Shown here in pieces: positions 51,782 to 60,737 of a stretch of 64,000 nucleotides of DNA. The number at the start of each line of letters is the position of its first letter. Position 1 is the first letter of the stretch. Position numbers and translations under genes: made by a program. A model generated the notes under the pieces. It had not been told where the DNA came from. It did not search any database and saw only the letters and a list, made by a program, of their open reading frames with translations. Source of the DNA: Frateuria_A sp051900535. Its GTDB lineage: Bacteria; Pseudomonadota; Gammaproteobacteria; Xanthomonadales; Rhodanobacteraceae. The stretch is taken from contig NZ_JBHZGI010000008.1 of NCBI RefSeq assembly GCF_051900535.1, forward strand, positions 1 to 64,000. Reading direction: 5' to 3'.

Positions 51782-53347
51782 CTACAAGGGATTGGGACGC
51801 CAGCGCATTTCGTACAGGTCGAACCGGCGGTCCTTGAGGTTGGTCACGGCGCCGGCGTTGCGCGCGCGAGCGAGGCTTTCCAGTCGCAGGTCGGCGAACA
51901 GCACCGTCTCGATGTTCGGCGTGGAGTCGGCGGCCACGCCGTCGCGCGCGAACGGGAAGTCGCTGGGCGTGAGGATGCAGCTCTGGCCGTACTGGATGTC
52001 GAAATTGTTGACGCCCGGCAGGTTGCCCACGTTGCCCGACAGCACGACGTAGCACTGGTTCTCTATCGCCCGGGCCTGTGAGCAGTAACGCACGCGCAGG
52101 TAGCCTTCGCGCACGTCGGTGCAGAAGGGTACGAACAGGATCAGCGCGCCCTGGTCGACCAGGTGCCGCGCGACCTCGGGGAACTCCGAGTCGTAGCAGA
52201 TCATCACGCCGATCGGGCCGCAGTCGGTCTGGATGGTCGCCGCGCTCTCGCCGCCGGTGATGTTCCACACGTTGCGCTCGCTGGGGGTGGGATGGAGCTT
52301 CTCGCGCTCGTGCAGCGAGCCGTCGCGAAGGCACACGTAGCAGACGTTGTGGATGTCGCCGTTGGGCTGTTCGGTGGGGTGAGAGCCGGCAATGATGTTG
52401 ATGTTGTAGCGCACCGCCAGGCGGCCGAAGAGTTCCTTCACCTGCGGCGTGTACTGGCTGAGCTTGCGGATCGTGTCGACCGGCGAAAGCTCCTCGTTCT
52501 CGATCGACAGCAATTGCAGCGTGATCAGCTCGGGGAAGGTCACGAAATCGGCGTTGTAGTCGGCCGCGATGTCGGTGAAGTATTCCACCTGCGTGGCGAA
52601 TTCCTCGAACGAGCGGATGCGCCGCTGGGAGTACTGCACCGATGCCACGCGCACCAGGTCGGGCAGGTGTTTGGGCGAGGGAATGGATGGGATGTCGGGA
52701 TGATCGAGCAGACTCGGATTGCGCCATACCAGATGCGCCGCCCAGCCGAGCGACTCATGGTCCGACGGCACGTAGCCGCGCAGCAGGCCGATCACCTCGA
52801 AGCCGTTGGCGAGCTGGAAGCTCAAGGTAGCGTCCCGCCGTTCGCCCGAGACCACCGCCTGCACGTAGGCCTCGGCGCTGCCATAGCGGCCGATGTTCTT
52901 CGCCAGCCCGGGAATGCGTCCGCCGAACACGATGCCGCGCAGCTTCAGGTCCGTGCACAGCCGCTTGCGGGCGTGATAAAGCCGCTGGCCGATGCGCATG
53001 CCGCGGTAGTCGGGGTGCACCACCACTTCCATGCCGTACAGCCAGTCGCCGTCGGCCTTGTGGCGCGAGCCCATGCCGCCGCCGGTGATCTGTGCCCACG
53101 TGTGCGGCTTGAGCGCGGTGGCTTCGTCGATGCGGAAGGTCGCGCAGTAGCCGACCACCGCGCCGGCGTATTCGACGACGAACTGGCCCTCGGGAAAGTG
53201 CGTCTGCTGGGAGCGCAGCATCTCGGCCGAATGACCCCATTCGGGCGAGTAGACCCGGCCGGTGAGGGCGACCAGCGCCGGCACGTCCTCGGGGCGGGCC
53301 TGGCGCAGCAGCAGCTTGGCGGTTTGCTCGGGTGTCTTCTTGGGCAT
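51782..53347 (-). CDS. Bifunctional GNAT acetyltransferase / carbon-nitrogen hydrolase
   Basis: A 521-residue fusion. The N-terminal ~210 residues are a GNAT domain (LLLRQARPEDVPALVALT, VVVHPDYRGMRIGQRLYHAR). The C-terminal half (from ~230) is a nitrilase-superfamily amidase with the Glu-Lys-Cys triad: FPELITLQLL, REKLHPTPSERN and VMICYDSEFPEVAR. This pairing is a known conserved family without a firm reaction. The frame continues for ~500 codons above ATG 53347, but that part is antisense to hutF. Divergent from hutF. Confidence 0.92.
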   Translation of the reverse strand: MPKKTPEQTAKLLLRQARPEDVPALVALTGRVYSPEWGHSAEMLRSQQTHFPEGQFVVEYAGAVVGYCATFRIDEATALKPHTWAQITGGGMGSRHKADGDWLYGMEVVVHPDYRGMRIGQRLYHARKRLCTDLKLRGIVFGGRIPGLAKNIGRYGSAEAYVQAVVSGERRDATLSFQLANGFEVIGLLRGYVPSDHESLGWAAHLVWRNPSLLDHPDIPSIPSPKHLPDLVRVASVQYSQRRIRSFEEFATQVEYFTDIAADYNADFVTFPELITLQLLSIENEELSPVDTIRKLSQYTPQVKELFGRLAVRYNINIIAGSHPTEQPNGDIHNVCYVCLRDGSLHEREKLHPTPSERNVWNITGGESAATIQTDCGPIGVMICYDSEFPEVARHLVDQGALILFVPFCTDVREGYLRVRYCSQARAIENQCYVVLSGNVGNLPGVNNFDIQYGQSCILTPSDFPFARDGVAADSTPNIETVLFADLRLESLARARNAGAVTNLKDRRFDLYEMRWRPNPL

Positions 53348-53417
53348 GCGCGCCAGTATCCGAAACGGTGTGTCGTGGAACCGTTGCCGGGGCGGAAGGC
53401 CGACGGGCGCTACACTT

Positions 53418-53440
53418 GGACGTCTGCCAGGGAGACGTCC
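53418..53440 (+). promoter_or_regulatory. Inverted repeat enclosing the hutF ribosome binding site
   Basis: GGACGTCT (53418-53425) and AGACGTCC (53433-53440) form a perfect 8-bp stem with loop GCCAGGG. The Shine-Dalgarno AGGGAG (53429-53434) lies in the loop and first stem bases, and the stem ends on the base before the hutF ATG. It could be an operator or an RNA hairpin limiting translation. It does not resemble the HutC operator. Confidence 0.5.
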
Positions 53441-54820
53441 ATGACCCCATCCAACCGCATCCGCCGTTGCCATGCCGGCCATCTGTGGCAGGGCGAGGGC
53501 TGGACCCGCGACGGCATCTTCGGCATCGACGCCGACGGCATGCTGCAGGCGGTGGAGGACGGTCCCGCCGAGACGCTTGGAAGCTGGGTGCTGCCTGGCA
53601 TGCCCAACCTGCATTCGCACGCGTTCCAGCGCGCCATGGCGGGGCTGGCCGAGCGGCGGGGAAAGGCGGATGACAGCTTCTGGAGCTGGCGCGAGACCAT
53701 GTACGCGTTCGCCGCCGCGGTCGGCCCGGACGAGTTGAAGGCGATCGCCGCGCAGCTCTACGTGGAAATGCTCAAGGCCGGCTATACCCAGGTCTGCGAG
53801 TTCCACTACTTGCACCATCGCCCTGATGGAACGCCCTACGCGCCGGCCGAGGCGATGTCGCTGGCGCTCGTCGATGCGGCGCGCGAGGCGGGTATCGCGC
53901 TGACCCTGCTGCCGGTTCTCTACATGCGCGGCGGTTTCGATGGACGGCCGCTGGGTGCGCGGCAGCGCCGCTTCGGCCATGAGGTCGACGCCTACCTGCG
54001 CCTGCTCGAAGCCCTGCGCGCCCGGCAGACCCCGGACCTGCGGGTTGGGATCGCCTTGCACTCCCTGCGCGCGGTACCGGAAGACGCGCTGCAGGCCGTG
54101 TTCGCCAGCGGCCTGGCGCAGGACGCGCCGATCCACATCCACATCGCCGAGCAGATCGGCGAAGTGCAGGATTGCCTGTCGATCCGTGGCGCACGCCCGG
54201 TCGAATGGCTGCTCGACCACGCCGAGGTCGACGCGCGCTGGTGCCTGGTGCATGCCACGCACCTGAGCGAAAAGGAAACCGCCCGCCTGGCGCGCAGCGG
54301 CGCGGTCGCCGGGCTGTGCCCGACCACCGAGGCCAACCTGGGGGATGGCCTGTTCCCGCTGGCCGACTACACGGACGCGGGCGGCACGTTGGGCATCGGC
54401 TCGGACTCGCACATTTCGGTGTCGCCGGTGGAGGAACTCCGCTGGCTCGAATACGGCCAGCGCCTGGCCACGCGCCACCGCAACATCGCGGCGCGCCGCG
54501 AAGGCGCCAGCGTCGGCCAGACGCTTTGGCGTGCCGCGCTGAAGGGCGGCGCACAGGCCTCGGGCCTGCCGGTCGGCGCACTGCTGCCGGACCATCGCGC
54601 CGACCTGCTGGTGCTCGACGATGGCTCGCCGCTGCTCGCCGCGCGCGAGGAGCCCGCTCTGCTGGACAGCTTCATCTTCGCCGGCAACACGCCGCTGGTG
54701 CGGGACGTGATGAGCGGCGGGCGCTGGGTGGTGCGGGATTTCCGTCACCATGACGAGGCGCGCATCGCGCAGCGCTACCGCGATACCGTGCAGCGGCTCA
54801 GGCAGCTGCCGCCAGGCTGA
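53441..54820 (+). CDS. hutF: Formimidoylglutamate deiminase
   Basis: Converts N-formimidoylglutamate to N-formylglutamate plus ammonia in the five-step histidine pathway. Amidohydrolase motifs: GMPNLHSHAFQRAMAG, CEFHYLHH, PIHIHIAEQIGEV, LVHATHL and GIGSDSHISVSPVEELR. 459 residues. AGGGAG precedes ATG 53441; frames extending upstream are antisense to the GNAT-nitrilase gene. A deformylase (hutG) is needed next but lies outside the window. Confidence 0.95.
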   Translation: MTPSNRIRRCHAGHLWQGEGWTRDGIFGIDADGMLQAVEDGPAETLGSWVLPGMPNLHSHAFQRAMAGLAERRGKADDSFWSWRETMYAFAAAVGPDELKAIAAQLYVEMLKAGYTQVCEFHYLHHRPDGTPYAPAEAMSLALVDAAREAGIALTLLPVLYMRGGFDGRPLGARQRRFGHEVDAYLRLLEALRARQTPDLRVGIALHSLRAVPEDALQAVFASGLAQDAPIHIHIAEQIGEVQDCLSIRGARPVEWLLDHAEVDARWCLVHATHLSEKETARLARSGAVAGLCPTTEANLGDGLFPLADYTDAGGTLGIGSDSHISVSPVEELRWLEYGQRLATRHRNIAARREGASVGQTLWRAALKGGAQASGLPVGALLPDHRADLLVLDDGSPLLAAREEPALLDSFIFAGNTPLVRDVMSGGRWVVRDFRHHDEARIAQRYRDTVQRLRQLPPG

Positions 54821-54908
54821 ACGGTCGGCGCGCAGCACGCCGGCGGCGTGTCATCGCGGCATCGAGCAGGGCGTTCCGGGATTTACTTCCCAGACCGAGG
54901 AACGCCTC

Positions 54909-55067
54909 ATGCGCCTTACATCGATGTTTGCCCTCGCCCTGCTGTTGGTGGGCAGCCTGTCCCTGGCCGGTTGCGTGGTCGTGCCGGCCCACCGCGCCGG
55001 CGTGTGGGTGCCGGGGCACTGGGCCTCGCACCATGTCTGGGTTGCAGGTCACTGGCGCCATCGCTGA
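54909..55067 (+). CDS. Small lipoprotein with repeated G-x-W motifs
   Basis: A 52-residue protein with signal peptide and lipobox SLAGC (Cys22). The short mature part contains VWVPGHWASHHVWVAGHW, two copies of the YxxWxxGxW-type motif found in small outer membrane lipoproteins. GAGGAACG lies upstream of ATG 54909 at good spacing. Function unknown. Confidence 0.75.
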   Translation: MRLTSMFALALLLVGSLSLAGCVVVPAHRAGVWVPGHWASHHVWVAGHWRHR

Positions 55068-55370
55068 TCGCGATGCAGCCCTTCTGGAAATGGAAACCCG
55101 CCAGTGCTTCGCGCAGGCGTTGCCTGGCGGCGGGCCGGTCAAGGGGCGTTGTTGGCGGCGGACCGCAGACCTCCGGCCGGGTACCGGTTACCGGCAGGTC
55201 GATGGCGTAACAGCGACCATCATGGGCAACATTCCCGCGAGCCCCAACCCCTCGATCCGGAGGGGTGAGGGAGCAAAATCCCGGCGCGTGGAGCTTGCGC
55301 GGGTGGTTTGCCGCAGCCGCGCAGAGGACAATGGCGCTTCCCACCCGCCACGGCCCGCCAAAGGCAGCCG
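55068..55370. other. Intergenic region without a recognisable gene
   Basis: These ~300 bp between the small lipoprotein and the MFS gene show no supported coding frame. One hairpin is visible: ACCCCTC (55247-55253) with GAGGGGT (55260-55266). It lacks a T-run and resembles the dispersed CCCCTC element at 1335. Confidence 0.5.
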
Positions 55371-56633
55371 ATGAATGACTACCCCGTGCCGGCCATCGGC
55401 AGCGACGACGGATCGCTGATCCGCCACGGCACCCCGCTGTTCCGACAGGCGAACCTGGCGCTGTTCGCCGCCGGTATCGCCACCTTTGGATTGCTGTACT
55501 GCGTCCAGCCGCTGATGCCCGAGTTCAGCAAGGACTACGGCGTGAGCGCGGCCACGAGCGCGCTGTCGCTGTCGCTGACCACGGGCGTGCTGGCCTTTGC
55601 CATGCTGTTCGCCGGCGCGGTATCCGATGCCTGCGGGCGCAAGTCGGTGATGACCGTATCGCTGATCGCCTCGGCGCTGCTGGTGCTGCTGAGCGCGATC
55701 GTGCCCGGCTGGACCAGCCTGCTGGTCCTGCGCACGCTGCTTGGCATCTCACTGAGCGGGCTGCCCGCCGTGGCGATGACCTGGCTGAGCGAGGAGATGC
55801 ACCCGGATTCGATCGGCCTGGGCATGGGCCTGTACATCAGCGGCAACGCCATCGGCGGCATGGGCGGACGGCTGGTCACCGGCGTGCTGGCGGATTTCTT
55901 CGACTGGCGCGTGGGCGTGATGGTGGTGGCCGGCATCGGCCTCGCGTCCGGCCTGATGTTCTGGCGGCTGCTGCCGCCGTCGCATCATTTCGAGCGCCAG
56001 CCGCTGCGGCCGCGCACGCTGCTGGCACGCTTCGCCCGCGTTTTCCGCGATGCCGGCCTGCCGTGGATGTTCGTCGAGGGCTTTCTGCTGCTGGGCGCCT
56101 TCGTCACCGTCTACAACTACATCGGATACCGGTTGCTCGCGCCGCCTTACAACCTGAGCCAGGTGGTGGTCGGGCTGATCTTCAGCGTGTACCTGATCGG
56201 CACCTTCAGCTCGGCATGGATGGGTCACCTGGCCGGCAGGCTTGGCCGCCGGCGCGTGCTGTGGACGACCTTCGTACTGATGCTGGCGGGTGTCGGGCTG
56301 ACCGCGTTCCGGCCACTCATCCTGGTGATCGCCGGCGTGGTGGCGGTGACCTTCGGCTTCTTCGGCGGGCACTCCATCGTCAGCAGCTGGGTCGGCCGGC
56401 GCGCGGGCAACGCCAAGGCGCAGGCCTCGTCGCTGTACCTGTTCGCGTACTACATGGGCTCCAGCCTGGCGGGGGCGGGTGGCGGTCTGTTCTATGCGGC
56501 GCGAGGGTGGAATGGCGTAGCCGCCTTCATCGGCGCGATGGTGCTGGCCGGGCTGCTGATCGCGTGGCGGTTGTACTTCCTGCGGCCATTGCCGGGGCCG
56601 CCGTCGCCGGGGACGGAGCCGCCGCTGCCCTGA
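55371..56633 (+). CDS. MFS transporter, YnfM-like
   Basis: A 420-residue, 12-transmembrane-segment major facilitator. The loop 2-3 motif reads GAVSDACGRKSVM and loop 8-9 has GHLAGRLGRRRVLW. LFAAGIATFGLLYCVQPLMPEFSKDYGVS is the typical opening of the YnfM/YtbD group, which includes arabinose and drug efflux proteins. The substrate is not predictable. ATG 55371 is preferred; the frame runs upstream to 55308. Confidence 0.9.
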   Translation: MNDYPVPAIGSDDGSLIRHGTPLFRQANLALFAAGIATFGLLYCVQPLMPEFSKDYGVSAATSALSLSLTTGVLAFAMLFAGAVSDACGRKSVMTVSLIASALLVLLSAIVPGWTSLLVLRTLLGISLSGLPAVAMTWLSEEMHPDSIGLGMGLYISGNAIGGMGGRLVTGVLADFFDWRVGVMVVAGIGLASGLMFWRLLPPSHHFERQPLRPRTLLARFARVFRDAGLPWMFVEGFLLLGAFVTVYNYIGYRLLAPPYNLSQVVVGLIFSVYLIGTFSSAWMGHLAGRLGRRRVLWTTFVLMLAGVGLTAFRPLILVIAGVVAVTFGFFGGHSIVSSWVGRRAGNAKAQASSLYLFAYYMGSSLAGAGGGLFYAARGWNGVAAFIGAMVLAGLLIAWRLYFLRPLPGPPSPGTEPPLP

Positions 56634-56673
56634 GGCGGCGTGGTTGTCCAGGCGAGCCGGTTCGATCCAGCGT

Positions 56674-56739
56674 GAGCACCCTGTGCGCGATTGCGGGCGC
56701 TCGCTCCCGGCGATCGCGCACAAGGGTGCTCCTGCAAGG
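56674..56739. repeat. Inverted pair of REP-like units, family A variant
   Basis: GAGCACCCTGTGCGCGATTG (from 56674) and its inverted partner ending CACAAGGGTGCTCCTGCAAG (to 56738) flank a GCGGGCGCTCGCTC spacer. Located between the convergent MFS and NPP genes. The core differs from the other copies (GAGCACCC for GAGCGCCC) on both arms. Confidence 0.65.
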
Positions 56740-56752
56740 ACTTCGCGTTTTC

Positions 56753-57997
56753 TCAGCGCGCGGCAGGTTCGAGCATGTCCTTGACCGCGTCGTAGTCTCC
56801 GTCGCTCGGCTGCGGCGGCAGACCGAGCAGGTGCACCATCAGCGGATAGACGTCCACGTTGGGAAAAGGTGGAACCATGACGCCGTCGCGAAAGGCCGGT
56901 CCGTGCGCCACGAACAGCGCCCGCATCTGCGGCGCCGCGTTGTCGTAACCGTGTTCGCCCACGCTGATGTGGCCCTTGTGCGAAGCCAGCCAGTCCGCCG
57001 TGGTGATGCGCCAGCCGACATTGGCCAGGCACAGCAACTGCGGCACCCGCGGATTGTGGCCATACGCCAGGCGCGCCGGCACGCGCGTCTTGTCCCAGCA
57101 CTGCATGTGCGGGTGCGGGCGTTCCATGCGCGCCTCGATCGCGGCGAAGTCGTGCCCGGGCTTGGGATTGAAGCCGGCCAGCACGCCCAGGCTCACCACC
57201 TGTACATCATCGAGGCCCAATTCGCGCTCGATCAGCACGCTGTGGTCCAGCGGCACCGGCGCCATGCCATGGTCGGCCAGCACGATCAGGTTGATGCGGT
57301 CGAACAGCCCGCGCTGCTTGAGGCCCTGCACCAGTCGCGCCAGCGCCTGATCGGTTTCGCGCAAGGCCTGCTCTACCTGCGGCGAGTCCGGGCCGTGGTA
57401 GTGGCCGGCATGGTCGACGTCATCGAAATAAAGGGTGAGGAAGCTTGGCCGCCGGGCGGCCGGAAGATCCAGCCAGGCCAGCACCTGGTCGACGCGCTGG
57501 TTCGGCGTCACCGTGCCGTCGTAGGGCTCCCAGTGGTCAGGGTGGCGGCCATGGATGTCCGCTTCCGTTCCCGGCCAGAACATCGTCGCGGTGAGCAGGC
57601 CGTGGCGGTCGGCGGTCTCCCAGAGCGGCGTGCCTTCGGCCCACCAGCGTCCATCGCTCACCGCCTTGCGGTTGTGCAGCGAGAACTTGCCCAGCTGCGC
57701 GTCGTACATGGTGTTGTTGACGATACCGTGGTGGTCCGGGCGCAGGCCGGTCACGATCGTGTAGTGGTTCGGGAAGGTCAGCGACGGAAAGGACGGCTGC
57801 ATCGCCGTGCGCACGCCATCGTGCGCGAGCATCGCCACGGTGGGGGTCAGGCCCCGGTCGAGATAATCGGCGCGATAGCCATCGATGGAGACCAGCAGCA
57901 GGGGCGTCGGCTTGCCCGCGTCGGCGGGCGGCGTGGTGGCGCAACCGGCGCTGAATACCAGCAGCAGGCAACACGACAGGCGAAACAGGTTTTTCAT
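56753..57997 (-). CDS. Nucleotide pyrophosphatase/phosphodiesterase lipoprotein (NPP family)
   Basis: A 414-residue exported enzyme of the alkaline phosphatase superfamily. Lipobox SAGC (Cys19), then the two-zinc site: Asp39 in SIDGYR, nucleophile Thr74 in SLTFPNHYTIVTG, DDVDHAGHYHGP, VLADHGM and GEHGYDN. These match the Xanthomonas NPP, which hydrolyses nucleotide phosphodiesters. Natural substrate unknown. ATG 57997 is used because the signal peptide starts there. Confidence 0.92.
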   Translation of the reverse strand: MKNLFRLSCCLLLVFSAGCATTPPADAGKPTPLLLVSIDGYRADYLDRGLTPTVAMLAHDGVRTAMQPSFPSLTFPNHYTIVTGLRPDHHGIVNNTMYDAQLGKFSLHNRKAVSDGRWWAEGTPLWETADRHGLLTATMFWPGTEADIHGRHPDHWEPYDGTVTPNQRVDQVLAWLDLPAARRPSFLTLYFDDVDHAGHYHGPDSPQVEQALRETDQALARLVQGLKQRGLFDRINLIVLADHGMAPVPLDHSVLIERELGLDDVQVVSLGVLAGFNPKPGHDFAAIEARMERPHPHMQCWDKTRVPARLAYGHNPRVPQLLCLANVGWRITTADWLASHKGHISVGEHGYDNAAPQMRALFVAHGPAFRDGVMVPPFPNVDVYPLMVHLLGLPPQPSDGDYDAVKDMLEPAAR

Positions 57998-58044
57998 AGA
58001 GGGGCTCGTACGATGAAACAACTCCCCATCATCGCATCGCCCCC

Positions 58045-58455
58045 ATGTCGCTCAAAACCCGTGCGTTCTTACGCCTGTGGCCAGCCGCCTTCGCGCTGGC
58101 GGCGCCTGCGGCGGCATGTGCCTGGCAATCGCAACCGGCGCCGCCGCGTCCGGTGATCGTCGTCCAGCCGCCCGCCAGCACGCGCTTCCAGCAAACCGTG
58201 CGGGAAAACCAGGTACGCGACCAATTGCAGAAGAACCAGGTCGAAGAGCAACTGCGGCAGGTCCGCGTGGATACGCTGCGTCGGCCACAGGCCGCCAACA
58301 CACTCCACGCGGCACGCCTTGACCAGGCCGACCAGGGACAGCGCGAGCTCTACCGCGCACGCCAGCAGGATCTGCTGGATCGCTACCAGAGTGCGGTCGC
58401 GCCTCCGGTCGTGCATTCGGGCAAGGCGCCGGCGTCCTCGCGCAGCAGCGACTGA
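58045..58455 (+). CDS. Secreted helical protein, unknown function
   Basis: A 136-residue protein with a signal peptide (FALAAPAAACA). The mature part has a Pro-rich start (QPAPPRPVIVVQPP) and then a long Gln/Arg-rich amphipathic helix (RENQVRDQLQKNQVEEQLRQV). No family recognised. It is divergent from the NPP gene with 47 bp between starts and convergent with ogt. Confidence 0.7.
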   Translation: MSLKTRAFLRLWPAAFALAAPAAACAWQSQPAPPRPVIVVQPPASTRFQQTVRENQVRDQLQKNQVEEQLRQVRVDTLRRPQAANTLHAARLDQADQGQRELYRARQQDLLDRYQSAVAPPVVHSGKAPASSRSSD

Positions 58456-58516
58456 CTACGACGCGCCGCCCGGCAATCGGGTCGACCTTCGCGGATCTGC
58501 GCGCGACCTGCAGCGA

Positions 58517-59026
<510 letters not shown>

Positions 59027-59173
59027 GTGGGCTGTTCGTTACGTTGTGAAGCACTCCGACTCCGGCCCTGGGGCTTGTGCCCAGGGCGAACGGAGGCGGG
59101 TAAATCCGTCTTCAGGGTGAGCAGTCGTTCGTTCCGAGCGTAGCGCAGCGAAGTCGAAGACCATGGCGCGCAC

Positions 59174-60667
59174 TCACGGGCGTTTCCTGGACGGTGACGC
59201 CTGGTCCGCGACACCGCGCCAAAGGTGCATCACCGCGTAGGCACGCCAGGGCCGCCACGCCTCGGCCAGGGTCGAGAGGGCGCGCGTGCTCAGTTCGCCG
59301 CCATCACCGGCAGCGGCGCGGCGCAGGATAAGGTCGGCCGCGGGGAAAGCATCCGGATGACTCAGCGCTCGCATCGCCATGTAGTGCGCCGTCCACTCGC
59401 CGATGCCGGGCAGCGCGGTCCAGCGCGCCACGAACTCGTCCAGCGGCTGCTCCGCGCGGAAGTCCGCGCGGCCGTCCAGCAGGGCGCGGGCGATGCCTCG
59501 GATGGTTTCGGCACGTGCGTTGATCACGCCCACCCCTCGCAAGTCGGCATCGACCAGCCGTTCGGGCGTGGGAAACAGCCGCGCCAGGCCGGGCAGCACG
59601 GGCGTGGGCAGCGGATCGCCCCAGCGATCGACGATGCGCGCGGCGAGCGTCCGCGCCGCGGCGACGCTGACCTGCTGGCCGAGCACCGCGCGCACGGCGA
59701 TCTCGAAACCATCCCACCCGCCGGGCAGGCGCAGGCCCGGCCGCCGGCGCAGCAACGGCGCGAGCACGCCACCGGCACCGAGCGTGGCGGCGATCGCGCG
59801 GGGTTCCGCATCGAGGTCGAACATGCGTCGCAGCCGAGTCACCAGCCCCAGCATCCGCTCCGGCTGCGGGCAGTGCAGTTCCAGCTTGAGCGCGTGCTCG
59901 CCACCCGGCCAGGCCGACAGGCGCAACCAGCCCGCTACTTCGGCGGGACCGAACACGCGCGCGTAGGCATGCGCGTCCACCTGCTCGATGCCGGGGAGGG
60001 CGCGCGTACGCAGGAAGTCCAGCACGGCATCGAAGTCGTATGGAGGCCGGTAGCCCAGCCGCAGCACCAGCGCATCCCCGTTTCCGGGCGCCCGTGGCTG
60101 GCGGCGAAGTTCGCGCGGCGCGATACGGTTGGCCTGGGCAAATGCCGCGTTGAAACGGCGCAGGCTGCCGAACCCGGACGCCATCGCCACCTCGGTCACC
60201 GGCAACGCGGTTTCGGTCAGCAATTGCTTGGCGAACAGCAGCCGGCGCGTGGTGTGCACGTTGAGCGGCGGTGCGCCCAGGTGTTCGACGAACAGCCGGC
60301 GCAGCTGCCGCCCGCCCACGCCCACGCGCGTCGCCAGGCTTTCGAGCGAAGCCTCGGCCAGCGCACCGGCATCGATCAATTTCAATGCGCGCGCCACCAC
60401 GTCCTCGCCGCGATGCCACGCCGGGTTGCCCGGCGCAAGTTCCGGCCGGCAGCGCAGGCACGGACGAAAGCCGTCCGCCTCGGCCGCCGCGGCATTGGCG
60501 TAGTAGCGCACGTTCGACGGTCTGGGCGAGGGGGCAGGGCAGACCGGCCGGCAGTAGATGCGTGTGCTGGTGACGGCGGTGAAGAACAATCCGTCGAAGC
60601 GGGCATCGCGGCTCAGGCGCGCCTGCTCGCAGAGGTGGTCGGGAAGGGCATCTCGTAACGTAGGCAT
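59174..60667 (-). CDS. alkA: Ada regulatory domain fused to AlkA-type DNA-3-methyladenine glycosylase
   Basis: A 497-residue fusion. The N-terminal Ada zinc domain has Cys39, 43, 70 and 73 (RIYCRPVCPA and FRPCLRCRPE); by comparison with E. coli Ada, Cys39 accepts methyl groups from phosphotriesters. An AraC helix-turn-helix follows (~95-190), then the AlkA N-terminal domain and the HhH-GPD glycosylase (WTALPGIGEWTAHYMAMRALSHPDAFPAADL, catalytic Asp). The C-terminal methyltransferase of Ada is missing; ogt next door supplies it. ATG 60667 is used; an ATG at 60718 is in frame. Confidence 0.95.
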   Translation of the reverse strand: MPTLRDALPDHLCEQARLSRDARFDGLFFTAVTSTRIYCRPVCPAPSPRPSNVRYYANAAAAEADGFRPCLRCRPELAPGNPAWHRGEDVVARALKLIDAGALAEASLESLATRVGVGGRQLRRLFVEHLGAPPLNVHTTRRLLFAKQLLTETALPVTEVAMASGFGSLRRFNAAFAQANRIAPRELRRQPRAPGNGDALVLRLGYRPPYDFDAVLDFLRTRALPGIEQVDAHAYARVFGPAEVAGWLRLSAWPGGEHALKLELHCPQPERMLGLVTRLRRMFDLDAEPRAIAATLGAGGVLAPLLRRRPGLRLPGGWDGFEIAVRAVLGQQVSVAAARTLAARIVDRWGDPLPTPVLPGLARLFPTPERLVDADLRGVGVINARAETIRGIARALLDGRADFRAEQPLDEFVARWTALPGIGEWTAHYMAMRALSHPDAFPAADLILRRAAAGDGGELSTRALSTLAEAWRPWRAYAVMHLWRGVADQASPSRKRP

Positions 60668-60737
60668 GCAGCGCAGGCTAGCACTGCGTCTGGCGCGGAA
60701 CTCGCCATCTTCGGACATCGATGTGTCGTGTTGCCTG

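Noticed and set aside
53348..54838. N-terminal extension of the GNAT-nitrilase to over 1000 residues
   Set aside because: The extension is antisense to hutF and has no domain; the GNAT domain starts a few residues after ATG 53347.
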